A stretch of DNA of 34,609 nucleotides from Chara braunii (lineage: Eukaryota; Streptophyta; Charophyceae; Charales; Characeae), in assembly GCA_003427395.1 (NCBI GenBank), contig BFEA01000107.1:2725531-2760139 (forward strand), written 5' to 3'. Both the position numbers and the translations under genes were made by a program. The notes under the pieces were generated by a model. The model did no database searches. It was not told where the DNA came from and was given only the letters and a program-made list of their open reading frames with translations. Shown piece after piece: positions 1-8,162 of the stretch. The number at the start of each line of letters is the position of its first letter. Position 1 is the first letter of the stretch.

Positions 1-189
1 CGAGAAATGGTCGAGTTTTTTCACACACACAAAAAAAGGCATGCCCGACATAACCAGCGCGAAAAGAAAAAAGCAAAAAAGCAAAAAATCCGAGATCATC
101 ACACTCACAATAAGACGGACCATAACTATTTCACAGAGGGTCCGTTTCCCGGTTAGGAACAATAAGAAAGCTCCTTTTTAAAAGGGATA

Positions 190-475
190 ATTTGAAAAAT
201 ACCCCCATAAGTTGAGATAGACTCCAAAATGGCCCTGCTGGGCATCCGAAATCTTTGTGTTGTGCCCCTTTTGGGCCTTGGCCTTGTGCAATAGCGCCTA
301 GGAAAAGTTGGCAAGTACAGGGGCTTCCTGCACAGTTGGAAGGTACCCGGTAGGGGTATATTGCAAAGATGGGGGTTTAACCAACGCCAGGGGTATTTCA
401 CAAAAAAATAAATTGTCAGAGGGGCTTCGGCTCTACCCACATCTTTTAAAGGCATTTTGACATATATCTCAACTA
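190..475. repeat. Inverted-repeat element, unclassified
   Basis: The segment at 211-236 (GTTGAGATAGACTCCAAAAT...) is matched in inverted orientation by 451-473, whose reverse complement begins GTTGAGATATATGTCAAAAT. This gives imperfect arms of about 23-26 bases around a 215-base centre. I see no protein motif on either strand. The arms resemble those of a small non-autonomous DNA element, but no clean target duplication is visible and the outer limits are uncertain. Confidence 0.35.
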
Positions 476-479
476 ACGG

Positions 480-1090
480 GAATATTTTGTTTCGTTTCCC
501 TGTTAACCTTTTACCCCCAGGCGGCTACTTACCAGCGGTCAATGCGCACCATCCCCGTTAAAAAAAAAAAAAAAAAAAAAAAAAGCAAGCTAATTCCTCT
601 CGTCGGAACTACCTGTGCTGTTTCCTCTCCTCGCTCGGACTTACCGAGGGTAATTTCGTTTCCCTCTTAACTTATTAACCCCAGGGGCGAGGTCCCACTA
701 GCAAAGTGGATTGGATAAATGCCCTGAAGGTGGACGTGTTTTAAGCAGAGATGCAGAAAGCAGTTCAATCTCGATTTTGTGCACCTTTCCACAGAAGAGT
801 CCAGATTCAGCCTTTCAATCCAATCCTCTTTGCAAGTGGGACCCCGCCCCAGGCGTCTACTTACCAGTGGTCACTGCGTACCATGGAATAACAGAAACGG
901 GAAACTACGCGGGAGTCAGAAAAAAAAAGAGTTAAAAAAAATAAAATACACTTCGAGCAAAAAAAAACAGTTTCAAATTGCACTTCGGGCAATGTATACA
1001 AGCTAACTTTCCGGTCAGGTGGGGTCGAGTCGAGGTGTGTTGTGTTCAAGGGAAGGTCGGAAGTGCAATTTCAAACTGTTTTCGTGACTG

Positions 1091-1122
<32 letters not shown>

Positions 1123-1385
1123 ATTCCTCTCCTTCGAATTACCAGCGCTGTTTCCTCTCCTCGGAATTACCGAGAGTAATTCCGTTTCCCCGTGCGTAAC
1201 GTTTTACCCCCAGGCGTCTACTTACCAGCGGTCAATGCGCACCATCCCGGAAAAAACTTCTAAAAAGTAGAAAAAAAAAAAAAAAAAAGAAGCTAATTAC
1301 TTACATTCCTCGGAATTACCGAGAGTTCATCCCCTGTTAATCTTTTACCCCGAGGCGTCTACTTACCAGCGGTCAATGCGTACGA
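480..1385 (-). repeat. Serial duplicates of exon end plus 5' splice site
   Basis: Read on the minus strand, the segment GCATTGACCGCTG|GTAAGTAG followed by GACGCCTGGGGGTAAAA occurs at about 1361-1383, 1220-1242, 859-880 (diverged) and 527-548. The GTAAGT donor hexamers are at 1361-1366, 1220-1225, 859-864 and 527-532. The copy at 1361 is the real end of the protease-like exon; the others lie downstream in what would be its first intron. Each unit continues with a pyrimidine/purine spacer containing CTCGGTAATTCCGAGGA-type short inverted repeats and ends near a long homopolymer (550-583, 1091-1118, 1271-1288). Spacings are 141, 361 and 332 bases; the 361 spacing includes the 165-bp MITE at 685-849. 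The duplicates carry only the end of an exon, so they are decoy donors or debris. Confidence 0.55.
685..849. mobile_element. Hairpin MITE, copy 1 (165 bp)
   Basis: The element runs from GGGCGAGGTCCCACTAGCAA to its imperfect inverted complement ending GTGGGACCCCGCCC, so nearly the whole length can fold into one hairpin. It is flanked by CAG at 682-684 and 850-852. Removing the element and one CAG restores the ...TTAACCCCAGGCGTCTAC... context of the neighbouring donor-site repeat units, which acts as an empty-site control. GG-starting ends with 3-bp target duplications are known for PIF/Harbinger-derived MITEs; that assignment is inference, since the target is not the usual TWA. Confidence 0.75.
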
Positions 1386-1628
1386 TGGACTTAGAATGCT
1401 AGCGCCGCAAAAAAACCCGGTATCAGAGCGATCTTCGATAACCATGGCCGCTTGAAATGCAAACTGCGTAGCTATGGTGGGCTCTCCTGCAATGATCGGT
1501 AGAGGAGCTGCCTGCGGAGGAAGACGACGGCGTGCATCGACCGCGCAAACACCGAAGAAAAAGAGGAGGAAGAGAAGGAGGGAGAGAGAGTTATAGCGGA
1601 GAAGAAGAGTGCGAAAATGGGCACCGAG
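1367..1628 (-). CDS. Partial exon of a secreted trypsin-like (S1) serine protease
   Basis: On the minus strand this frame reads a very hydrophobic run (LSLLLFLLFFFGVCAVDA, about 1583-1530), which looks like a signal peptide with an alanine cleavage site. A short basic/proline stretch follows, then PIIAGEPTIATQFAFQAA and FCGASILSPSYALTAG. This matches the start of an S1 domain: the mature IIxGE N-terminus, the QFxFQxA strand, the cysteine ahead of the catalytic histidine in FCGxSILSPxY, and LTA just before it. The exon ends at 1367 in phase 1 at a consensus GTAAGT donor, so the next exon would be expected to supply the A-H-C motif; S1 genes often have an intron near here. A good acceptor (CCTTTTTTTCAG) ends at 1629, giving a phase-0 exon start. 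There is no nearby Met, so the initiator exon is upstream and unresolved; the frame stays open to 2210. No exon with the His, Asp or Ser of the triad was found downstream (1-1360), so this is a broken gene or one with distant exons. Confidence 0.5.
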
Positions 1629-1753
1629 CTGAAAAAAAGGCGGGAAACGAACATGAAGACGGCGGTATTCTGACGATTCCCCCCCCAGCAGCTTCTCCGC
1701 AGCTGCAGCAGCGCCATTGCCAGCCAGCAAGTTTCGCTGTCCCGCGGGAGCTG

Positions 1754-1850
1754 AAAATGAAGGCGGGAAATCAATATGAAGGCGGGAAATGAACATGAAC
1801 GCGGAAAATGAGCATGAAGGCGGGAACTGAAAACGCATTCGGCGGGAGAG
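1754..1850 (-). repeat. Short tandem repeats with TTTCCCGCC (E2F-like) motifs
   Basis: Imperfect copies of a unit of about 19-22 bases (ATGAAGGCGGGAAAT on the plus strand) follow each other. The minus-strand motif TTTCCCGCC occurs exactly at 1762-1770 and 1781-1789, and once more just outside at 1639-1647, with weaker variants near 1819 and 1841. TTTSSCGC is the known E2F/DP core. The cluster lies upstream of, and partly within, the frame leading into the protease-like exon. Whether it is a promoter, or only a tandem repeat that happens to contain the core, cannot be told from sequence. Confidence 0.3.
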
Positions 1851-2036
1851 CATGCGCCGTGCGCAAAACTCCCGCCGCCGCCGCCGCCCATCGTCGTCTA
1901 GGTCGAGAATTGGCGCCATGTCCTCGTTGAAAGTCGCGCGCGCCCGCCCGCCGGCCGCCTCCGTCGCCTCGCCCCGCCCGCCCCCCCAGGAAAAAAAAAA
2001 AAAAAGGCCGCCAAACTGACGGACCTCCCGCGCGAT

Positions 2037-2074
2037 GGTTTTCGTTTCTTCGTTTCTTCGTTTCTTCGTTTCTC
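2037..2074. repeat. Tandem 8-bp repeat (GTTTCTTC)n
   Basis: About four to five direct copies of GTTTCTTC sit between a GC-rich block (1890-1990) and a pyrimidine-rich tract. It is a minisatellite-like array without coding content. Confidence 0.7.
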
Positions 2075-2249
2075 TCCCGCTTCTTCTCCTTCCTCTCCCC
2101 GGGCAGAAAAGCAGAGAGCGAAAAATTCTGTACTGAAAAATTGTGTACTCTCCGTCGGCTCGGCGGGACACGCGTTCACATTGGAACGATAGAGGGAGAA
2201 GATGTATCATATATCTAGGAATGCGAGCATGGCTCCCGACTGCGGAAGC

Positions 2250-2430
2250 AAGACGAGCACTTCTTTTTTTTCTTTTTTCTTTTTTTTCAGTTTGTTCTTT
2301 TTCTTTTTGTGCTATACTTCGCTCAAATATTCTTCATCTCTCAAAATTTTTCATCATCTTTTTTTTTTTTTTTTTTTTTTCCCATCTATCTCATTCTTCT
2401 TGCTAGTACTCATCTATCTCATCCTCTCAC
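2250..2430. other. Pyrimidine-rich low-complexity tract
   Basis: The plus strand is almost only T and C here, with a T22 run near 2360-2381. The apparent Phe/Ser-rich open frames result from base composition. No gene is supported. Confidence 0.6.
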
Positions 2431-2438
2431 TAGTCTAT

Positions 2439-2535
2439 GGGCTAGGTCCCACTTACACGAATTAAGAGATCTTGACCGTTGATTGCAAAGATCAACGGTC
2501 AGAATCTCGTAATCCGTGCAAGTGGGACCTTGCCC
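2439..2535. mobile_element. Hairpin MITE, short subfamily (97 bp)
   Basis: It begins GGGCTAGGTCCCACTTACAC and ends GTGCAAGTGGGACCTTGCCC, with a palindromic centre (TTGACCGTTGATTGC / GATCAACGGTCA). TAT flanks it at 2436-2438 and 2536-2538, a 3-bp target duplication. The ends match those of the 165-bp MITE but the interior differs, so this is a subfamily. Confidence 0.75.
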
Positions 2536-2837
2536 TATGTCTTTTTTTTTTTTTTTTTTTTTGACTTGCCCTATGTCTTTCAAATTGTTCAATTCAGTAC
2601 CTACCTACCACTACCTCCTACATGTCGTGAGGGTCCCAAAAAAAAAAAAAAAAAAAACATGTAATGAGGGGACCGCTGCTTCGTGTTCCTTTGTCTTTTT
2701 TTTTATAAATAAAAGGGCGGCGGTACTCTGGGCCGAGTAGTCAGACTCTGCTCATGACGAGCATGTTACTGGAGATCGGCATCAAGCAGAGTCTGCTGAT
2801 GTTCGTAGGGGTGGGGACCACCACCTGGGCCGAGGTC

Positions 2838-2912
2838 ACACGAGCAACGGGGATAGAATCAAGATCCTGAATCTGGATGTGGTTTATGCAGAGATGCAGA
2901 AAAGCAGTTCAA
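2838..2912. mobile_element. Left half of an interrupted hairpin MITE
   Basis: GGGCCGAGGTCACACGAGCA, then CTGAATCTGGATGTG, then GCAGAGATGCAGAAAAGCAG, correspond in order to the left arm and loop of the family at 685-849. The matching right half appears at 3464-3556, with another inverted-repeat element between them. Confidence 0.5.
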
Positions 2913-2951
2913 ATGACGCCGGGCCCGTTTCCCGGCTTTGATAGAAATAAA

Positions 2952-3425
2952 GGGTCTTATCCCACCACCACACTACGCAAGTAGTGACGAAAAAGCACTA
3001 CAATAGTGTCAGCGTCAGCTACGGGCCCGGCTACAGAAATCGGATCCCACTACACCGACTTCCTCGGTGGTTTTCCTGGACCCGCGGCCACTTTCCATGG
3101 GCTGCATTTTTAGGGCGGACATTTACGGCCAGACGACATGTCACACACGCATGTGGACCTCGGACGTTCCTAATGGGCTGGACGGACAACTTTAAAAAAA
3201 AGCACAAAAAAAAAGTGTTCCCTCTTTTTCGCGGCCATAGTAACTTTGCTCGAGCCCTTCGCCGGCGTGCTGCCACAACATTCCAACACGAAATGCGTGC
3301 AAAATATTTAGGCGAACTCCACAACCGTAGTGTAGTGGTGGGATCCCGAAACTACAGTGTAACACGCTGTGGGATCCCAAAACTACAGTGTAACTGGGCT
3401 GTAGTGTAGTGGTGGGATCAGACCC
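2952..3425. mobile_element. 474-bp TIR element with repeated subterminal motif
   Basis: The left end GGGTCTTATCCCACCACCAC and the inverted right end (reverse complement GGGTCTGATCCCACCACTAC) form TIRs of about 26 bases that continue CACTAC. Near the right end the motif GTGGGATCCCRAAACTACAG appears twice (about 3336-3389), giving nested subterminal repeats. I see no transposase motif, so this is a non-autonomous DNA element. Flanks are A-rich (AAA on both sides), so any target duplication is ambiguous. Confidence 0.6.
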
Positions 3426-3463
3426 AAAGACTGATCTTCTCAAAAAAAAAAAAAAAAAAAAAA

Positions 3464-3556
3464 AGCAGTTCAATCTCAATTTACTGCACCTCTCCGCAAA
3501 CATGTCCAGATTCAGGCATTCGATCCAATCCACTTTGCCAGTGGGACCACGCCCCT
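3464..3556. mobile_element. Right half of an interrupted hairpin MITE
   Basis: It starts GCAGTTCAATCTCAATTTAC and continues CTGCACCTCTCCGCAAACAT, CCAGATTCAGGCATTCGATC, then CCAGTGGGACCACGCCCC. This is the right arm of the 165-bp family. A T/A homopolymer (3441-3463) and the 474-bp TIR element separate it from its likely left half. Confidence 0.5.
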
Positions 3557-3632
3557 AAGGTGAGGCACAGGGATTGGTCCTGTTGGCGTCGTCCCTGATG
3601 CTACTGGTATCGCCCACCTGCAGCTGGGGTGC

Positions 3633-3663
<31 letters not shown>

Positions 3664-3939
3664 CCCGGGGGGATTGCAGCTTCTGTGTTCTCTCGTGGAG
3701 ACTGTTGTGGCTGCTACGGGGTTCCCCCTACGACTATAATATAATTAGTAGTAGTACTACACGATGTACCAATGGGATGCTGGACCCGGTTTCCAGCAGG
3801 TGCCGCTCCCAACCAATAGATGGAGCAGCCCGACAGGTAAGCCCTCAATTCTGAAGGTTCTCTTACCACCGCCAGGATCGAGGGATATCATATGGGCCAT
3901 TCCCAAAAAAAAAAAAAAAAAAAAAAATAGTAGTAGGTA

Positions 3940-4391
3940 TTGGGCCTCGCCACACCTATCCCGAAAACGCAAAAAAGTTCGGGAGCACTCCCAAGCGCGG
4001 GAGATGTGAAAAAACCCTTTCGAGAGGGCTCGTCGCCACACTGCGCTCTCCAAGGCAGCAGTCTCCAATTCGTCAGACGAGGCCCGACATGTTTTGGAGA
4101 GCGCACCTCTCTCGAAATGTGCAAAATGAGAATGAACTTCCCGCTAGAGCATGGCCAGATGCACCCGCCACATTTTTGTCTTTTTCACATTTCGAGAGTG
4201 GTGTGGCGAACCCAGACAAAACGGTGGCAACAGATGGTTGTCGGCCGAGGCGCACTCTCCAGTTTGGGGCCGAAATCAGAGGAGCCTCGGACCACTCCTC
4301 AAATCCGGTGCTTTGCAGGCGGGGCGAGTTGGTGTGGCCATGCCACTTCTCTCCAAATCGCTGTTTTGGAGATAGGTGTGGCGAGGCCCAT
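3940..4391. mobile_element. Foldback-type TIR element (452 bp)
   Basis: The left end TTGGGCCTCGCCACACCTAT is mirrored by the right end, whose reverse complement begins ATGGGCCTCGCCACACCTAT, and pairing continues into CC/TCxAAAAC. Inside is a second inverted pair: CTCTCGAAATGTGCAAAA near 4111 and its complement CACATTTCGAGAG near 4187. Several CTCTCC/GGAGAG blocks add to the fold. No coding domain is seen. It looks like a foldback or MITE-like element of a different family from the GGGCGAGG elements, although the GGCCTCGCCAC end is loosely similar. Confidence 0.55.
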
Positions 4392-4600
4392 TGAGACAAA
4401 AAAGGAAACAAAAAACATGATCGAGTTGACCAGCCCCCCCCCAACCCAATCCCTCCCCTCCCCCCCACCCCCCCTCCAAAAGAAAAAAAAATAATAATAA
4501 TAAAAAAATCATTCCACACATCGAGCTCCATCAGCACTTTATTCTTCTTCGTATTTCAGCAGTTCAGCTAGGGCCTGGCATCCCTTACAAACCTGTTCGT

Positions 4601-4755
4601 GGTCCCACTAGCAAAGAGGATCGGATCGGATACCCGAATCTGGACGTAATTGTGGAGAGGTGCAGGAAATCGAGATTGAACTGCTTTTCTGCACCTCTGC
4701 ATAAAACTCATCCAGATGCAGGAGCTTGATCCTATCCTCTTTGCTAGTGGGACCT
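4601..4755. mobile_element. Hairpin MITE, 165-bp family, left end worn
   Basis: GTCCCACTAGCAAAGAGGAT... on the left pairs with ...ATCCTCTTTGCTAGTGGGAC on the right; the inner part carries the CTGAATCTGGACG-like and GAGGTGCAG blocks of the family. The outermost GGGCGAG on the left is replaced, so this copy is degraded at one end. Confidence 0.65.
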
Positions 4756-4819
4756 CGGGCCCGCCGCTGACATCACGGGACTCAAGCCAAACTGTGAAAG
4801 GTAAGGGACGCCGGGCCCG

Positions 4820-4922
4820 GGGCTAGGTCCCACTTGCAAGAATTAGAATCAAGCCATATTGACCGCAGATAACAAAGATCAACGGCCAGATTCTCCTAAT
4901 CCGTGCAAGTGGGACCTTGCCC
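4820..4922. mobile_element. Hairpin MITE, short subfamily (103 bp)
   Basis: GGGCTAGGTCCCACTTGCAA at the left and GTGCAAGTGGGACCTTGCCC at the right bound a palindromic centre close to that of 2439-2535. CCG at 4817-4819 and 4923-4925 is a 3-bp target duplication. Together with the CAG and TAT copies this fixes the duplication length of the family. Confidence 0.75.
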
Positions 4923-4968
4923 CCGGTTCCCGGCTGTTTTGTTAGAAAAAAAAAAACAGTTCAGATTA

Positions 4969-5113
4969 GGGCCAGATCCCACTGGCAAAGTGGGTTGGAA
5001 GAAGTGTCTGAACCTGGACGTGTTTCCGCGCAGAGTGCAGAAAAGTAAATCAATCACAATTTTTCGCTCCTGTCCAAAACCACGTCCACATTCAGACACT
5101 TACTACAATGATC
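4969..5113. mobile_element. Hairpin MITE, 165-bp family, right end lost
   Basis: GGGCCAGATCCCACTGGCAA starts the element, followed by CTGAACCTGGACGTG and the matching CACGTCCACATTCAGACAC. The right terminal arm is replaced by a T tract at 5116-5132 and then a GAA repeat (5134-5152). Confidence 0.55.
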
Positions 5114-5273
5114 CTCTTTTTTTTTTTTTTTTGAAGAAGAAGAAGAAGAAGGAGAAGCTCCATTCTATTCGTGGGGAGCAGCACGTGTTGGGAAGCGGGC
5201 CCACGTGTTAGGAAGCGGGCCCAACGTCCCTTATACAAAACAATTGGGGCCGGGGTGCCCACAGTCTACCCGG

Positions 5274-5426
5274 GGCCAAGTCCCAAGTCCCACTAGCAGC
5301 GTTGAGCTACCTCAACGCCTGAATCTGGACGCTTTTGGGGAGATGTGCAGAAATGGTGTTGAGTCTCCACAAACATGTCCAGATTCAGGTGTTGAGGTAG
5401 CTCAACGCTGCTAGTGGGACTTGGCC
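5274..5426. mobile_element. Hairpin MITE with near-perfect long stem
   Basis: The ends are GGCCAAGTCCC and its complement GGGACTTGGCC. Inside, AGCAGCGTTGAGCTACCTCA pairs with TGAGGTAGCTCAACGCTGCT almost without mismatch, and CTGAATCTGGAC pairs with GTCCAGATTCAG. It is the best-preserved hairpin of the set, so it may be the youngest or the most recently corrected copy. A transcript would form a long double-stranded stem. Confidence 0.65.
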
Positions 5427-5555
5427 ACCAGATAGGAAACTTCATCAAGAGATTCACAAGCAATAACTAGTTTAAGAATATGAAACGCGGTGGACAAAGC
5501 CTGAAGAATTATTGTATCCTATGGGGTGGGGACCAGAGTTTACCTGCCGGCCTTC

Positions 5556-6334
5556 TCACCTACAAGAGCTGCCTGATCTGCGTTGAGAACTAGGCCCAGG
5601 GGTAGAATGGTCCCAAAGAATTTCTGAATAATGCATCTTTTGGCCTTCCGAGATCCCTGCCCATTGAAAGGGGGCGGACCATTTCTTCTGAAAAATAGCT
5701 AAAGCTACTTCCGTGGAAGAAGCTTGATTTTTAATCCTAATCCACTCAGCCATAATAACTCATCTCATCTGCTGTTTAAACTGGGCTAAGAGAGTGGGGA
5801 GAGGGGTCTTTGTGTCCAGGAATCTGCGGTCTCTTCTGGCTAACCGCAGTGACCAAAAGACTATGTCCCTGAAAACCGGAGTTATCTGTTCTATCTGTTG
5901 CTTATGGAATTGTGGTACAACTCTGCCTGTGATAACCAAGTCCAATGACCAGAAATTTCGTACACTATAAGCCTGAAGCCAAAGTTTATTGAGAAAGTCA
6001 CAGAATCCCCTGCCAATGACACATTCCCACCACAGGTGCAGCCAATCTTCCAAGGACTGGTGACGGCAAACATCACATGTTGTGGTGATATCCATGCCTT
6101 TCGCCGAACACCACATAGCAGTAGGAACGCAAGAATGCAAGTGCAGCCACTGAAGGCCTCCTACTTTAGTCTCTAATGATGAGAGGATGAGGTGGATGGA
6201 AAATAGAACCCATTTGGGGGATATCGAGGGTAGTTTTAAAGACGAGACCTTATGCTGCCAGTTCATAGATAGCTCAGCCTGCAGGGATTGAGGTTCTGAA
6301 TGAAGAGCATAACCAATCTTCGCAGAGTACTCTG
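5556..6334 (-). pseudogene. LINE ORF2 3' part with zf-RVT region
   Basis: On the minus strand the frame is open from 6334 to the stop at 5760. It reads a typical C-terminal non-LTR reverse transcriptase segment: CDVCR, then LEDWLHLWWEC with the H/C ligands of the zf-RVT zinc-binding domain, then a helical region ending LAQFKQQMR. A coding-like continuation (EWIRIKNQASSTEVALAIFQ, 5556-5753) follows after that stop. In LINEs this region follows the reverse transcriptase and helps bind nucleic acid. No reverse transcriptase core is joined to it: the upstream side is cut by the element at 6335-6934. No poly-T tail marks the 3' end, so the fragment is truncated at both sides. Confidence 0.7.
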
Positions 6335-6934
6335 GGGCGAGGTCCCATTAGCAGTCGGATAGGAGTGTGCCCGATCCAGTGTGACAAGTTCATTACGAAT
6401 TTCTGGGCTGAGAAAACAGGAAAAAGGCCAAAAAAAAAAGATGAAACAGAGACCTCCCACCGGAAATCACAGCAGTGTGCTTCCCAGCCATCAGATCACA
6501 AATGATCTGATGGTGGTGGTTGTGAAACAGTGAACAAAGTAACCGCCACATTTTCTGGAATAAACTCGACTTCTGACAGCAGTGATCCTGACACCCTCCG
6601 TATACTCCGTGATTGAAGGAGGGCTCCACCCAATGAGATAATTGCACAACAGCAAGTAAAATGCTGAAAATCTTCTATCCAGTGGGCTAAGGCCGACCCC
6701 AACCTCGTTTGGGGTTGGCCACAGCCCCAACCGATTGAAAAGATTCTGGCTTTTGCACGGGCATGCCCAGTGTTAAGGAGAGGAGGAGGGGAACGAAGAT
6801 CTCCTTTTATTTTTTCGGGTAATACATGTAAAATACTGATGGTGGGACCACCAGTAGTGCACGGCAGGATTTGGGTCACTCAACTGCCCCACAAACTCGT
6901 TTCTATCCTATCCCGTTGCTAGTGGGGCCTCGCC
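6335..6934. mobile_element. 600-bp element with GGGCGAGG-type ends
   Basis: The left end GGGCGAGGTCCCATTAGCAG and the right end, read inverted as GGCGAGGCCCCACTAGCAAC, match the terminal arms of the hairpin MITE family; the next bases (GGATAGGA / GGATAGAA) also pair. The 550-base interior is unrelated to the MITE loops. A 127-codon open frame at 6496-6879 (minus) shows no domain I recognise. This could be a longer relative of the MITEs or one that captured other DNA. No clear 3-bp duplication is seen next to the ends. Confidence 0.5.
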
Positions 6935-7044
6935 ACTGGTATAGAGGTTTTCTTTTGGATGCCCAGATTATCTTTTTATTTTTCTATATTCTTCTCTCAA
7001 CTTCTGTTTTTGCCTTTCACTACCTACTCCTAAGGCTATCTAGA

Positions 7045-7446
7045 GGGGACCCCTGCAAGCATAGTGTCCTCTCACTGTGAAGGGGAGATTTCATGTTGCC
7101 CCTTGCCCCTAATGTTTAGGGTATAGGGTTGGGGCCGCCAGTGGGGGTCTGGCTAACACAAAGACCGAGNCCTGCCAGTAGCTGCGCCTCCCTTTTTCAT
7201 AGTCCCCCACCCCTCATCGGGTAGCAGCAGTGGCTATGGCCAACACTCTCCCACACACCACACACAACCCACTCGCGCTCGCACTCACACCCATGTTGGT
7301 CATAGATTCCACAAATACCGATCAGGGGTATCCAGAGGACAATCCCAGTTCGTTGGAACTAAGTGCGCCGCAGGCGGTCATGGGGCATGAACCCACAACC
7401 TCCTGAATGCCACTTGCGTGCCTAACCAACTGAGCTAGGCCGCTGG
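7045..7446 (-). mobile_element. tRNA-derived SINE, copy A
   Basis: On the minus strand the head reads CCAGCGGCCTAGCTCAGTTG. It has an A box (TAGCTCAGTTGG, 7426-7437) and a B box worn to GGTTCATGCC (7384-7393), at the spacing of a tRNA. The body contains TACCCCTGATCGGTATT and GTGTGTGGGAGAGTGTTGGC. The element ends toward 7045 without a clean poly-T. One undetermined base lies at 7171. RNA polymerase III promotion of such heads is established for SINEs. Confidence 0.75.
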
Positions 7447-8160
7447 ATGATGCCCAGACGATTATCAGAGATGATCCATCCATACTTATCTGTTCTCAGT
7501 GGAGGACTGTAACCTGATTTGACAGGAGGGCAGTCCATTGGAGTCCTTCACCTGTCGTACATGAACTTCCTGCATTTCCGACGGATCTGTAGGTATCGCC
7601 TCCTTGGTTTGCACGATCTGGAGTCCTCGTATTTCCATTCCGAAGCTTCACACGAACCGTCCTCGTTGATCTTGTCGATTCTATAGTAGATGCCAGTGGG
7701 ATCTCGCCCTTAGGCTCATTGATTTCGTTTATTTTCCCGAATTATTGCCAGAATGCATGAGAATAGCGGTCGTGTGGACCCTCTGGGCAAAAAAAAAAAA
7801 AAAAAAAAGCACGAGAAGCCGATTTATTGGTCAGAATATTTTAAAAAAAGAAAGAGAAAAAAATCTGCTTGTCTCTGCTATATGTTGCTGGTCATTATCG
7901 ATGCATATGGAATGAAACTTGCGCCAAATACAGCAGTTACGACCGGGCGTTCTATTCGGGCGAAGACTGTAGGGGTCAGTTGACAAAGCGAATCGTAAGT
8001 TGAGATCAAGGGCCTCGCTCCACTACAAAACATTCTGCATGTATCTGGCAAGAAAATGCGGACCAAATACAGACATATCAAACAAACATTCGGAATGCAT
8101 ACGGATCACTTGCAGGTCCAGATACGTTGACAGTGGTGTGTCGTGGAGGCTGGCCCAATA
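7447..8160. other. Unassigned intergenic DNA with a MITE end and a short open frame
   Basis: The stretch has no gene I recognise. CAGTGGGATCTCGCCC at about 7693-7708 is one worn end of the GGGCGAGG MITE family. Just beside it, a minus-strand open frame (7548 to about 7705) reads TGIYYRIDKINEDGSCEASE and continues Lys/Arg-rich with two more cysteines to a stop; it lacks a Met and could be a gene scrap. An A18 run lies near 7791-7808. Confidence 0.4.
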
Positions 8161-8162
8161 AC

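Noticed and set aside
153-455. A 100-codon minus-strand protein
   Set aside because: It spans the arms and centre of an inverted-repeat element and shows no domain; probably chance.
711-1006. Plus-strand frames near 711-1006
   Set aside because: They cross a MITE border and the poly-A-linked repeat units; the frame is not kept in sister copies.
1472-2179. Other minus-strand frames over the protease locus
   Set aside because: They overlap the frame with the S1 motifs, are Phe/Ser- or Arg/Glu-rich, and show no domain.
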